This document shows, in pieces, positions 1 to 7,771 of a DNA stretch of 64,000 nt. Source of the stretch: Pseudomonas fluorescens (GTDB lineage: Bacteria > Pseudomonadota > Gammaproteobacteria > Pseudomonadales > Pseudomonadaceae). Location of the stretch: positions 186,001-250,000 of the forward strand of contig NZ_JAGGOG010000003.1 of the NCBI RefSeq assembly GCF_018614655.1, given 5' to 3'. Positions within the stretch are counted from its first letter, which is position 1. Every line of letters begins with the position of its first letter. The position numbers and the translations under genes were made by a program. The notes beneath the pieces are model-generated. The model worked only from the letters and a program-made list of their open reading frames with translations, was not told where the DNA came from and made no database searches.

Positions 1-37
1 TACGAGTGCGCTGCTCTACCGGCTGAGCTACACGGGC
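1..37 (-). tRNA. tRNA-Thr (CGT), 3' part cut off by window edge
   Basis: Read on the minus strand, the first 37 bases of a tRNA are present: a seven-base acceptor strand, a normal D-arm, and an anticodon stem leading into a loop whose positions 34-36 read CGT, so the amino acid should be threonine. The window ends right after the anticodon, so the T-arm is not seen. In P. aeruginosa the pilA region is also bordered by a tRNA-Thr gene, which fits the pilA-tfpO genes next to it here. Confidence 0.85.
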
Positions 38-76
38 GGTGGGCTAAAGCTAGCACTGCCTTGGGCGTCCGGCAAC

Positions 77-1495
77 TCACTGCTTTTCGAGGGCAATGAC
101 CCCCTGGGTCCAGAACCGTGGCTGCAGGAGTGCGTTGTTGGGCCCCACATAATGACGCTGGCGCTCAACAAGGTGAGGTACGTCGCGAATAGCCACGAAT
201 ATCAACAGGCCGACTGCCAGGATGCCCGCCGCCATCCACGCCCGACGCAGCCACGGCCGCTGGACGCTTGCGGGGGTTCGCCACACATGCAAGGCCATCA
301 GCCAGCCCACCACCAGTGCCAACCATAATTGCGAGTTGGGCATCACGATTACACCATCCACCATGGCCTGGATCATGGCCCCGACCAGTGCAGCGAACAG
401 GCACAGGCGCAGCAGGTCGACAGCCGCTACGGACAGGACACGCTCACGCAACACGCCCAAGGTCGCCCAACCTGCCCGCATCGCCAGCACCACCACACAC
501 AGGGCCGACGGGACTCCCCATTCGCTGGCCCATTGTAAAATTGCCTGGTGCGGATGGGCGGCAATATCGTTGGCGATGTCGGCAAAATGCATTGGCCCAA
601 AGCCCAGCCAAGGCCGCTCACGAATCATGTCCCAGGCTTGCCACCAGATCAGGCCTCGGCCTGAAAGGGAGGTGGTCAACCGGTCGCTGGCAACCTGGGC
701 CAACTCGATCCCCAGATACCCTGCCAACACCGTGAACAACAGCCAATACAACGCCAAGCCGGTGAGCAGTGCCGCCAGTTGCCAGCCCAGCCAGCGACGA
801 CCTGATGGCCCCAGGAAAACCACGAACAGACCCGCGACGCCCATGCCGAGCCATGTGCCGCGCGTCCCGCCACCGATCGCAATCAGCCACCAGATACACA
901 GCAAGGCGAATACCAACCCGCGCACTGCACGCTTGCTCGTAGGGAGCAGGAGTGGAAGCGCCAGCAGCGGTAAAGTGAATGTCTGGAACTGGCCGTAGAA
1001 GCGTTTGTTGGAGAATCCTGACAGCAGCAGGTCAGTGTTCAATGCCGACTCACCGCTGGTAAAGGCGAGCACACCGGCGTGCAAATACTGAATACTTTTG
1101 ATCAGGCACAGCAGTATCACAAACAGGATCAAGGCCCGATCCACAGACTCGTCGCCATTGCGCCTGACCAAGGTAAATGCGAGCGCAATGGCACTACAGG
1201 AGATGAACAACGCCAGCTCGGTCAACGCCCATATCGGTTGATGGGCCAGCGACGAAGAGAGCAGGCCCAACAGGATAATCACTGTCAACCCGGTAGCCGT
1301 TGGCTTATCGACAAACCGCATTGCGCCAGCGCTCGATGAAACCGATAGCCCATAGATCACCGCACACAGCCCCATGGCGATCTGGACCATACGCTGCCAG
1401 TCATGCCCGCTGAACGGCGCGCAAATCCCCAGCGCCAACAGACAGACCGCCACCACCAGGAATACGTTTCCTCGTTGCTGTACGGATAGCGCCAT
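77..1495 (-). CDS. tfpO: O-antigen ligase/Wzy_C family membrane protein, TfpO (PilO)-like pilin glycosyltransferase
   Basis: Polytopic membrane protein of about 472 residues with roughly ten or more hydrophobic segments. The large loop near residues 285-325 carries the Wzy_C signature RPWLGFG...HPHQ followed by WASEWGVP, typical of O-antigen ligases and bacterial O-oligosaccharyltransferases, which move a lipid-linked glycan onto an acceptor in the periplasm. Its place directly downstream of pilA and before a tRNA-Thr matches tfpO/pilO of group I P. aeruginosa strains, which glycosylates the major pilin. I chose the ATG at 1495; an in-frame TTG at 1507 abutting AAGGAAG is an alternative start. 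The acceptor is inferred from context only: the neighbouring pilin lacks the C-terminal serine used in P. aeruginosa, so the target could be another site or another protein. Confidence 0.8.
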   Translation of the reverse strand: MALSVQQRGNVFLVVAVCLLALGICAPFSGHDWQRMVQIAMGLCAVIYGLSVSSSAGAMRFVDKPTATGLTVIILLGLLSSSLAHQPIWALTELALFISCSAIALAFTLVRRNGDESVDRALILFVILLCLIKSIQYLHAGVLAFTSGESALNTDLLLSGFSNKRFYGQFQTFTLPLLALPLLLPTSKRAVRGLVFALLCIWWLIAIGGGTRGTWLGMGVAGLFVVFLGPSGRRWLGWQLAALLTGLALYWLLFTVLAGYLGIELAQVASDRLTTSLSGRGLIWWQAWDMIRERPWLGFGPMHFADIANDIAAHPHQAILQWASEWGVPSALCVVVLAMRAGWATLGVLRERVLSVAAVDLLRLCLFAALVGAMIQAMVDGVIVMPNSQLWLALVVGWLMALHVWRTPASVQRPWLRRAWMAAGILAVGLLIFVAIRDVPHLVERQRHYVGPNNALLQPRFWTQGVIALEKQ

Positions 1496-1595
1496 AAGTG
1501 ACTTCAACTTCCTTGTGGACCTCGGGTATCGAAATTGAGCTGATGCTGTTCAGTCAAGCAAACCTGGAGCCCACTCGCCCCAGGACGGTGCCCGA

Positions 1596-2012
1596 TCACG
1601 CCCCGCCAGCAGCACAACCTTTCGCGGCGTACTGTTCTTCGGCATCCGTCGTGCAGCTCCAACCCGTGGTAGTACTGCGGGTCAAGGTGATGGTCTTGCC
1701 CAATACCGGCGCAGGCGCATCAAGGATTTCACAGGTAATCGTGCCCGCCCCCGTGGCGACATCGCCGGTCGCCTCGATTTTGCAATTGGCGGTCGGGGTG
1801 GTCCCGCCGATCAAGGCTACGGTTGGCGCAGTACCCTGGTTGAGCGTGTCTTCAAACCCGGCTTTCAACGCAGAAATTTCCGCCAGCCCTGCCGTAAACT
1901 TGGCCTTGGCCTGGTGCTTGGTATAGATGGGCAGGCCGATAGTGGCCAAGATGCCGATGATCGCCACGACGATCAACAATTCGATCAAGGTAAAGCCTTT
2001 CTGACGTATCAC
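1596..2012 (-). CDS. pilA: type IV major pilin PilA
   Basis: Prepilin of 138 residues. The GTG start at 2012 lies 6 bases after a GGAGA ribosome site and gives a six-residue leader MIRQKG followed by FTLIELLIVVAIIGIL, with the glutamate at mature position 5 and the hydrophobic N-terminal helix of type IV pilins. PilD (3476-4354) would cut after the glycine and methylate the phenylalanine. The C-terminal part has two cysteines (WSCTTD and KGCAAG) that can form the usual disulfide loop. The last residues are GCAAGGA, with no C-terminal serine. Upstream in-frame codons (GTG 2018 and beyond) are less likely because they overlap the ribosome site. It is transcribed away from pilC across a 258-base gap. 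I found no convincing sigma-54 site there, although pilA is RpoN-dependent in P. aeruginosa. Confidence 0.9.
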   Translation of the reverse strand: MIRQKGFTLIELLIVVAIIGILATIGLPIYTKHQAKAKFTAGLAEISALKAGFEDTLNQGTAPTVALIGGTTPTANCKIEATGDVATGAGTITCEILDAPAPVLGKTITLTRSTTTGWSCTTDAEEQYAAKGCAAGGA

Positions 2013-2270
2013 GCTCACTCTCCAGAATAAGACGGGGTTCAGCCCCCACAGCAAGGCGCGTCCTGCGCCCTGTCCTCAGCAACCGCGCCAGTGTACTCAC
2101 CCCGACTGGCTCAATCCCGTACAAGTCGCACAATCTGACATTTTTTCGTTCACCTCCCACCTTTCTGACTCCGCCTCCTGACTAAGCTCTAAATCTTCAA
2201 CTGTCTGCGTACGGTATGGCGAAATGAACAATATGCTCTTGAGTGTTGCAGTCCGCGATAAGGCCATGGG

Positions 2271-3479
2271 ATGAGCGTAGCTTCAGTGATCTATGCCTGG
2301 GAAGGCACCAACCGCAAAGGTCGCAAGGTATCCGGAGAAACACGCGGGCATACGCCTGCGCTGATCAAGGTGCAATTGCGTCAACAAGGGATCAACCCCG
2401 GTCGGATATGGAAAAAAAACCGTACCTTGCCGAGCTTGCGCCAGCCCGCCAAACCAGGCGATATCGCCTTGTTCACCCGACAGTTGGCGACCCTGCTGAA
2501 GGCCGGAATCCCGTTATTGCAGGCGTTTGACATTATCGCGGAGGGCTTTGACAACCGGCACATGCAGGCACTGGTACAAGGCTTGAAGCAGGAGATCGCT
2601 GCAGGCAGCAGCCTGGCCACCGCTCTGCAGAAACAGCCACACTACTTCGACGATTTGTACTGCCACTTGATCGCAGCAGGCGAACAAGCCGGTGCACTGG
2701 AAACGCTGTTGGAGCGCGTGGCCATTCATCTTGAAAAGAGTGAACAGCTCAAGGCCAGGATCAAGAAGGCCATGACCTATCCACTGGCGGTACTGATGGT
2801 TGCCGCCATCGTCAGCGCGATCCTGCTGATTCACGTTGTGCCACAGTTCCAGGGAATATTTGCCGGTGTCGATGCCGAACTTCCGGGATTTACCTTGATG
2901 ATCATCGCCCTGTCGCAGTTCATGCAGCACGCGTGGTGGGCGCTGGCCATAGGCCTGGGCGTCAGTGCTCTCGGACTGCGCAAGGCTTACCGGCTCTCGC
3001 CCGGCTTTCGTCATCAGATCGATACGGGTTTGTTGAAAATCCCGCTGGCAGGCACACTGCTGAAAAAATCAGCTGTCGCCCGCTATGCCCGTACACTCTC
3101 GACCACTTTCGCAGCTGGCGTGCCGCTGGTGCTGGCGCTGGATTCGGTGGCCGGCGCCACTGGCAATGGACTGTTCAAACAGGCAATCAATCGTATGCGT
3201 CAGGACGTATCAACAGGTATGCAGCTGAATCAAGCCATGGCCATCAGCGGCCTCTTCCCAGGTATGGCCATTCAGATGACCGCGATTGGCGAAGAGTCGG
3301 GCACCCTGGACAGCATGCTGGAGAAAGTCGCCAGCCACTATGAAGCGGATGTCGACAATCAGGTCGACAACCTCACCAGCCTGATGGAGCCACTGATCAT
3401 GGTAGTGCTTGGGAGCATTGTTGGGGCACTGGTGGTCGCCATGTACCTGCCGATCTTCCAGCTCGGTACAGCGTTTTGA
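2271..3479 (+). CDS. pilC: type IV pilus inner-membrane platform protein PilC
   Basis: 402 residues with two T2SSF domains (about residues 65-190 and 270-395), each followed by membrane helices, as in PilC/GspF. It forms the inner-membrane platform on which the motor ATPases act. Motifs such as FTRQLATLLKAGIPLLQAF and YARTLSTTFAAGVPLVLAL are the repeated domain starts. The first 60 residues (WEGTNRKGRKVSGE) match the PilC N-terminal cytoplasmic region. The ATG at 2271 follows a TAAGG-type site. In P. aeruginosa pilB (the assembly ATPase) sits between pilA and pilC; here there is no room for it. The stop overlaps the pilD start. Confidence 0.95.
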   Translation: MSVASVIYAWEGTNRKGRKVSGETRGHTPALIKVQLRQQGINPGRIWKKNRTLPSLRQPAKPGDIALFTRQLATLLKAGIPLLQAFDIIAEGFDNRHMQALVQGLKQEIAAGSSLATALQKQPHYFDDLYCHLIAAGEQAGALETLLERVAIHLEKSEQLKARIKKAMTYPLAVLMVAAIVSAILLIHVVPQFQGIFAGVDAELPGFTLMIIALSQFMQHAWWALAIGLGVSALGLRKAYRLSPGFRHQIDTGLLKIPLAGTLLKKSAVARYARTLSTTFAAGVPLVLALDSVAGATGNGLFKQAINRMRQDVSTGMQLNQAMAISGLFPGMAIQMTAIGEESGTLDSMLEKVASHYEADVDNQVDNLTSLMEPLIMVVLGSIVGALVVAMYLPIFQLGTAF

Positions 3480-4354
3480 GCCTGTCATTGAGTGACATGT
3501 TGGCGCAGCAGCCATGGCTGTTCGTATGGAGCGCGCTGCTACTTGGCCTGATTGTCGGCAGTTTTCTCAATGTCCTGGTATGGCGCCTGCCAAAAATGCT
3601 GACGCGGGAATGGCGAGCTCAAGCCCATGACATCCTTGGACTCCCTGCGGAACCGAAAGGCCCAACCTACAACCTGCTGCTGCCTCACTCTTGCTGCCCT
3701 CACTGCGCACAGCCAATTCGACCATGGGAAAATATCCCACTGTTCAGTTACCTGCTGCTCAAGGGACGCTGCTCCCATTGCCATGAACCCATCAGCCCGC
3801 GCTACCCGCTTACCGAGCTGGCGTGCGGGCTAGTCTCGGCGTACGTCGCCTGGCATTTCGGCTTCGGCTGGCAGGCCGGCTGGGTCATGCTATTGAGTTG
3901 GGGCCTGCTGGCGATGAGCCTGATCGATGTTGATCACCAATTGTTGCCGGATGTACTGGTTCTGCCCTTGCTCTGGCTGGGGCTGATCCTCAATCAGTTT
4001 GGTCTGTTCGTCGCACCGGCGGATGCGTTCTGGGGCGCGGTCGCGGGCTATCTGAGCCTATGGTCGGTGTTCTGGCTGTTCAAGCTGATTACCGGTAAGG
4101 ACGGCATGGGATACGGCGATTTCAAATTGCTGGCGCTGCTCGGTGCCTGGGGTGGCTGGCAAATTCTGCCGATGACGCTGTTGCTATCCTCACTGGTGGG
4201 CGCGATATCGGGGCTGGTGCTTTTGCGTTTGCGTAACGCCCAGACGTCGGTACCCATGCCTTTTGGACCTTATCTGGCGATTGCCGGCTGGATTGCATTG
4301 CTCTGGGGTGGTCAAATAACCGACTTCTATTTGCAGTCTGTCGGTTTCAAATGA
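3476..4354 (+). CDS. pilD: prepilin peptidase / N-methyltransferase PilD
   Basis: 292-residue polytopic aspartic protease that cleaves prepilin leaders and N-methylates the new first residue; it also serves type II secretion pseudopilins in Pseudomonas. Visible hallmarks are the zinc-binding tetracysteine cluster (C74, C77, C99, C102) in the cytoplasmic loop and the two catalytic aspartates, D151 in LIDVDHQ and D215 in GYGDFK. The TTG start at 3476 overlaps the pilC stop by four bases (TTGA), suggesting translational coupling, and gives an N-terminus aligning with the known protein; TTG 3488 or ATG 3497 are possible. The end overlaps coaE. Confidence 0.95.
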   Translation: MSLSLSDMLAQQPWLFVWSALLLGLIVGSFLNVLVWRLPKMLTREWRAQAHDILGLPAEPKGPTYNLLLPHSCCPHCAQPIRPWENIPLFSYLLLKGRCSHCHEPISPRYPLTELACGLVSAYVAWHFGFGWQAGWVMLLSWGLLAMSLIDVDHQLLPDVLVLPLLWLGLILNQFGLFVAPADAFWGAVAGYLSLWSVFWLFKLITGKDGMGYGDFKLLALLGAWGGWQILPMTLLLSSLVGAISGLVLLRLRNAQTSVPMPFGPYLAIAGWIALLWGGQITDFYLQSVGFK

Positions 4355-4974
4355 TGACTTGTGCCTCAACACCCTGGATTCTTGGCCTCACTGGCGGCAT
4401 CGGCAGTGGCAAAAGTGCAGCGGCCCAGCACTTTATCGACCTTGGCGTCGATCTGGTGGACGCCGATCACGCCGCCCGCTGGGTGGTCGAGCCTGGGCGC
4501 CCGGCGTTGGCGAGTATTACCGAGCATTTCGGAACTGGTGTGTTGTTGCCCGACGGCCAATTGGACCGTGCAGCACTGCGCAAGCTGATCTTCGAAGTCC
4601 CCGAGGAACGCCGCTGGCTCGAGGCGCTGCTGCACCCGTTGATTGCCGAGGAAATTCGCAGTCACCTGGCTCGCGCTCAATCGCCTTACGCGATCCTCGT
4701 GTCACCCTTGCTGATCGAGTCAGGCCAATACACCATGACCCAGCGCATCCTAGTGATCGACGTGCCGCAGTCGCTGCAGATTCAGCGTACCCTGCAACGC
4801 GACGGCATCAGCGAAGAGCAGGTTCAGGCGATTCTCAAGGCCCAGGCCACCCGAGAAGATCGTTTGCGCCAAGCCGACGATGTACTGATCAACGACCAAG
4901 ACCTTGCCTGGCTGCATGGCGAGGTCGAGCGACTGCACCACTTTTACCTTACTTTGCGTGGAGGCCGATCATGA
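4351..4974 (+). CDS. coaE: dephospho-CoA kinase CoaE
   Basis: 207 residues. The P-loop [11 protein letters not shown] occupies about residues 12-22, and the family motif VDADHAAR follows. The enzyme phosphorylates the 3' hydroxyl of dephospho-CoA, the last step of coenzyme A synthesis, in the cytoplasm. The length is normal. Its ATG overlaps the pilD stop (ATGA) and its end overlaps yacG, so pilC-pilD-coaE-yacG form a tight operon, the same order as in other pseudomonads. Confidence 0.96.
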   Translation: MMTCASTPWILGLTGGIGSGKSAAAQHFIDLGVDLVDADHAARWVVEPGRPALASITEHFGTGVLLPDGQLDRAALRKLIFEVPEERRWLEALLHPLIAEEIRSHLARAQSPYAILVSPLLIESGQYTMTQRILVIDVPQSLQIQRTLQRDGISEEQVQAILKAQATREDRLRQADDVLINDQDLAWLHGEVERLHHFYLTLRGGRS

Positions 4975-5174
4975 GCCAACCCTTGACCGTTGAATGCCCA
5001 ACCTGCGGCGCACCCGTGGAATGGAACGCGACCAATCCCAACCGGCCATTCTGCTCGGACCGTTGCAAACTGATCGACCTGGGCGCCTGGGCGTCGGAAG
5101 AACACAAGATTCCGGTCAGCCCGGATGCCGAAGACGAGTTGTTCTCGGAAGATCTCCCCCCTCGCGCCCATTAA
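4971..5174 (+). CDS. yacG: DNA gyrase inhibitor YacG (zinc-binding)
   Basis: 67-residue protein with a CPTC...CSDRC four-cysteine zinc site (roughly C9, C12, C28, C32) and the conserved tail [18 protein letters not shown]. YacG proteins bind GyrB and inhibit gyrase. The ATG overlaps the coaE stop by four bases (ATGA). Its TAA is part of a TTAA palindrome that also supplies the stop of the convergent gene at 5171-5386. Confidence 0.94.
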   Translation: MSQPLTVECPTCGAPVEWNATNPNRPFCSDRCKLIDLGAWASEEHKIPVSPDAEDELFSEDLPPRAH

Positions 5175-5386
5175 GGACGCATAAAACCGTAGTCCTGCTG
5201 GTCGTCGAGGCTCTGCACAAGAAATTGCAACTCGTCGGCCAGGTCTTCGACGCTGCGCACGTCCTTGCTCTGCTGTACCACCGCACTGAGCAGGGCGCGC
5301 AGGCTAAGACCCGGGTCAAAGCCGATCTCCTGTGCTGCCTGCTGACTTCTGCGCGTTTCCTGCCTTGCCCATTCGTACACACCCAT
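5171..5386 (-). CDS. conserved hypothetical small protein
   Basis: 71 residues starting [16 protein letters not shown], soluble, mostly helical, no membrane segment, no motif I can name. The ATG at 5386 is preceded by AGGAGC eight bases upstream. It is convergent with yacG, the two genes sharing a four-base TTAA at their ends. The same kind of small gene sits beside yacG in other Pseudomonas genomes as far as I recall, so it is probably a genuine genus-level gene of unknown role. Confidence 0.75.
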   Translation of the reverse strand: MGVYEWARQETRRSQQAAQEIGFDPGLSLRALLSAVVQQSKDVRSVEDLADELQFLVQSLDDQQDYGFMRP

Positions 5387-5450
5387 GATCCGTGCTCCTG
5401 GAAATTTCCCAGAGCATGGGACCACTAGGCCGCGCAGGGTTTGACCTGGA

Positions 5451-6140
5451 TCAAGGACGAGAATCGTCGTCCTTCCAGGGGGCCGAAAGGTAGCGGGTGC
5501 GATTGAACGTCTCCAGCCACTCCGGGCAAAACACCACCAAAGCGCTGATGACCATCCCGTTGATGAAGGCTTCAGGAAAGATGATCAGCCACAAGTAACC
5601 GACGAAATCCTCCAGCCACTCCGGCATTACGAAGCGGCCGTCAAACCACAGCAGACCCAGCCCCGCCAGCAGGCACAGCAACGCCGAGAGCGCAGCAGCA
5701 AAGAAACCTGAGCAGAAGATGTACACGAAGGGATTACGCGGTTGTGCCCGTTCCACCAACAGCGCGCAGGCTTCAGTGATCAGCACCGGCAGCAGGACCA
5801 GAAGCATGCCGTTGACGCCCACCGCCGCCAAGTCCTGACGACCAAGCAACACCAAGCCAAGTTGAGCGATCAGCCCCCCGACAATTGCCAAGGGCCAGTC
5901 GAGCAAAAGAGTCACGGCGGTCATGCCGATAAAGTGATAGGACACACCGGTATCGAAATCCCGGCGCACCAGCCACAACATGAATAACGCGAACACCGTG
6001 CCAAACAGCAAATGCTGACGCCGTCGGTCGGTAAACAGTTCAACCCAGGGCGAGCGCAGGACTGCCCACATCACCACCGGCGCATAAAGCAGCCAGCCGA
6101 TGCTAAGAGTTTCCGGCGCCAGCACCGCAGCGCTGATCAC
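5451..6140 (-). CDS. CbiM-like energy-coupling-factor membrane protein (orphan)
   Basis: 229-residue membrane protein with about six hydrophobic segments. The pattern resembles CbiM/NikM substrate-specific components of ECF transporters (PF01891): the N-terminal APETLSIGWLL, the mid-protein YHFIGMTAVTLLLDWPLAIVGG stretch and EAFINGMVISALVVF near the C-terminus. ECF CbiM proteins bind Ni or Co and normally work with a CbiQ/CbiO-type T subunit and ATPase; neither is nearby. The ATG overlaps the stop of the exported protein upstream (6137-6140), so the two are one operon. Metal uptake is an inference; loss of the N-terminal metal-coordinating MHI-type start makes the ligand uncertain. Confidence 0.72.
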   Translation of the reverse strand: MISAAVLAPETLSIGWLLYAPVVMWAVLRSPWVELFTDRRRQHLLFGTVFALFMLWLVRRDFDTGVSYHFIGMTAVTLLLDWPLAIVGGLIAQLGLVLLGRQDLAAVGVNGMLLVLLPVLITEACALLVERAQPRNPFVYIFCSGFFAAALSALLCLLAGLGLLWFDGRFVMPEWLEDFVGYLWLIIFPEAFINGMVISALVVFCPEWLETFNRTRYLSAPWKDDDSRP

Positions 6141-6604
6141 GGCTGCACCTGCTCCAGGGCTTGGCGCAGTTGCGTCGCGGAGTCATATTCCTGACGAGCC
6201 ACCAACTTGCCGTTGTCCAGTTGCAGCCACAGCACTTTATCCACAGGTGCGGGATAACGCGGGGCAATCCGTGCATCACGGTCGAGCATGACCCGGTAGT
6301 TGTAGGCCTGCATGGCAGGTACGGCAAACAGCTTGGCGATCAGCCGGGGCATGCGCTGGATATCGGCGACAAACACCGCATGGCGTGCTTCCAGATAGCC
6401 TTTGGGCTGGCCTTGCAACGCCACATCCACCTGTTTGGCGGCGTCCATGCTGCGCGCAACCAGCAAGATTTTCGCCTGGCCGTCCAAGGTGTAGGCCTGA
6501 TCGAATTGATCCAACAGGGTCCAGGCAGCCACTGGCTCCCCCACTTCGATGGCCTGAGCCCACAGGGGAAACAAGCTCAAGAACAACACTGCAAAAAACT
6601 TCAC
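6137..6604 (-). CDS. exported thioredoxin-fold-like protein without CXXC, partner of CbiM-like gene
   Basis: 155 residues from a GTG at 6604, six bases after GAGGAG. Residues 1-18 are a signal peptide (KFFAVLFLSLFPLWAQA), so the product should be periplasmic. The mature part starts IEVGEPVAAWTLLDQFDQ and contains ILLVARSMDAAKQ and KVLWLQLDNGKLVA, a pattern like peroxiredoxin/TlpA/YtfJ-type folds, but there is no CXXC pair, so a redox role is doubtful. Homologues often carry the label FAD/FMN-containing dehydrogenase, which I see no support for. Translationally coupled to the CbiM-like gene; a periplasmic ligand-handling role is only a guess. Confidence 0.65.
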   Translation of the reverse strand: MKFFAVLFLSLFPLWAQAIEVGEPVAAWTLLDQFDQAYTLDGQAKILLVARSMDAAKQVDVALQGQPKGYLEARHAVFVADIQRMPRLIAKLFAVPAMQAYNYRVMLDRDARIAPRYPAPVDKVLWLQLDNGKLVARQEYDSATQLRQALEQVQP

Positions 6605-6729
6605 CACACACTCCTCATGCCAAGGGCACTTGCCGAATGGCCAGTCTACACCGAGCTCCCAACGACTCCAGTGACCCGCAACCGCACAGGGACTTCCTGC
6701 GGTCATCATTTGGGCGCTAAGCTGGAACC

Positions 6730-7359
6730 ATGGATGACTCTGATTATTTGCGCCTGCTCACCATAGCGGCCGAACAAGCCAATGCGTTCCTGTCCAATGC
6801 CCGCAAATGGGAGCGTGAGCGTTGGGTCTGCCAACGTCTGCTGCAAGGCTTGAACGTGCCCTATCGCGCCGAAGAGTTTCACGCCGCTGGGCAGGAGCCT
6901 CCGGACGTATTATTTCGTGACGCCAGCTTCGAGGTTTTTTTCGTGCTGGATGAGGGCCGACGCCTGAACGATGAATGGCGCGACGAACTGCTGCGCCGCC
7001 GCAGCGCCTTTTCCCTGAGCCAATTGGTGCGGCGCGAAGCCAAGCCCAAGCGTATTCCAGCCCATGAGTTCCTTCTGCGCCTGGCGCCGACCTTGCGCAA
7101 GAAAGCCCACAACTACAAGGAGCGCGGGATGGACCTGGGAGAGTTGGATATCATCGCTTTCGCCAGCCTCAAGCGCGAAGTGCTGGACCTCAATAGTCAC
7201 TTCCCGCCGCCCACCGAATACCTGCGCCAAGGGTGGCGCTCGCTGTCATTGGTGGGGCCGACCTTTGCCCGGGTGCTGTTCGCCCACCCTGATGCGCCGG
7301 ATTTTCTGCGCAATAACCTGGGACGCAGCATTGTCTTTGACGTCGGTATCAGCCTATAG
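6730..7359 (+). CDS. DUF1780 family protein
   Basis: 209 residues, cytoplasmic, no signal peptide. The sequence MDDSDYLRLLTIAAEQANAF and the conserved core PPDVLFRDASFEVFFVLDEGRR match the DUF1780 family of pseudomonads. That core has a P-D...E-x-F arrangement that could be a degenerate PD-(D/E)XK nuclease fold; I recall the family being described as a putative endonuclease, but I see no clear lysine after the glutamate. Divergent from the CbiM operon; followed by DUF3094 and ndh in the same direction, as in P. aeruginosa. Confidence 0.8.
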   Translation: MDDSDYLRLLTIAAEQANAFLSNARKWERERWVCQRLLQGLNVPYRAEEFHAAGQEPPDVLFRDASFEVFFVLDEGRRLNDEWRDELLRRRSAFSLSQLVRREAKPKRIPAHEFLLRLAPTLRKKAHNYKERGMDLGELDIIAFASLKREVLDLNSHFPPPTEYLRQGWRSLSLVGPTFARVLFAHPDAPDFLRNNLGRSIVFDVGISL

Positions 7360-7537
7360 GCCCGACCGCCGGCATGGCGAACTCCCAGGCCGGGTGATAC
7401 AAAGAGCAATCAATATTTGCCTGCTAATGGCCAGTGAACGAAGGCTGTGCGGTTCAGCGACTATGCTTCTGGGATTGCCGCAGATCACACACCTGTAACG
7501 TTCACTCCTTTTGCAACGTCTACCCGACGAGGCCTTT

Positions 7538-7711
7538 ATGACCAGCCGCCTGAACCCCGACGACCAAAAGCATGTCGAAGAGTACCTGCAACTGTCCCAG
7601 AACCAAGTTGAGCGCAAGCCTTTCCGGCCATGGCTGCTCCTTGGTGTGGTACTGGTGGCCGTGATCGGAATGGGCCTGCTGAGCCGACTTTTGAGTTACC
7701 TGACGCTATGA
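7538..7711 (+). CDS. DUF3094 family small membrane protein
   Basis: 57 residues: a charged N-terminus (MTSRLNPDDQKHVEEYLQL), a conserved VERKPFRPW motif and one transmembrane helix (about residues 33-54). ATG at 7538. Found just upstream of ndh in many Pseudomonas genomes, 60 bases apart here, so co-transcription and some link to the respiratory enzyme are plausible but unproven. Confidence 0.82.
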   Translation: MTSRLNPDDQKHVEEYLQLSQNQVERKPFRPWLLLGVVLVAVIGMGLLSRLLSYLTL

Positions 7712-7771
7712 GCTGCCTAGCGCTCGCTCGGGTAATTGCACCGATTTCTTTTAGCCTTGCGAGATATCCCC

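Noticed and set aside
2013..2270. Sigma-54 promoter for pilA
   Set aside because: I looked for GG-N10-GC on the minus strand. TGGCGCGGTTGC is present but the GG-GC spacing is too short, so no call is made.
3476..3499. ATG at 3497 as the pilD start
   Set aside because: It would remove the N-terminal residues that align with known PilD; the TTG overlapping the pilC stop fits better.
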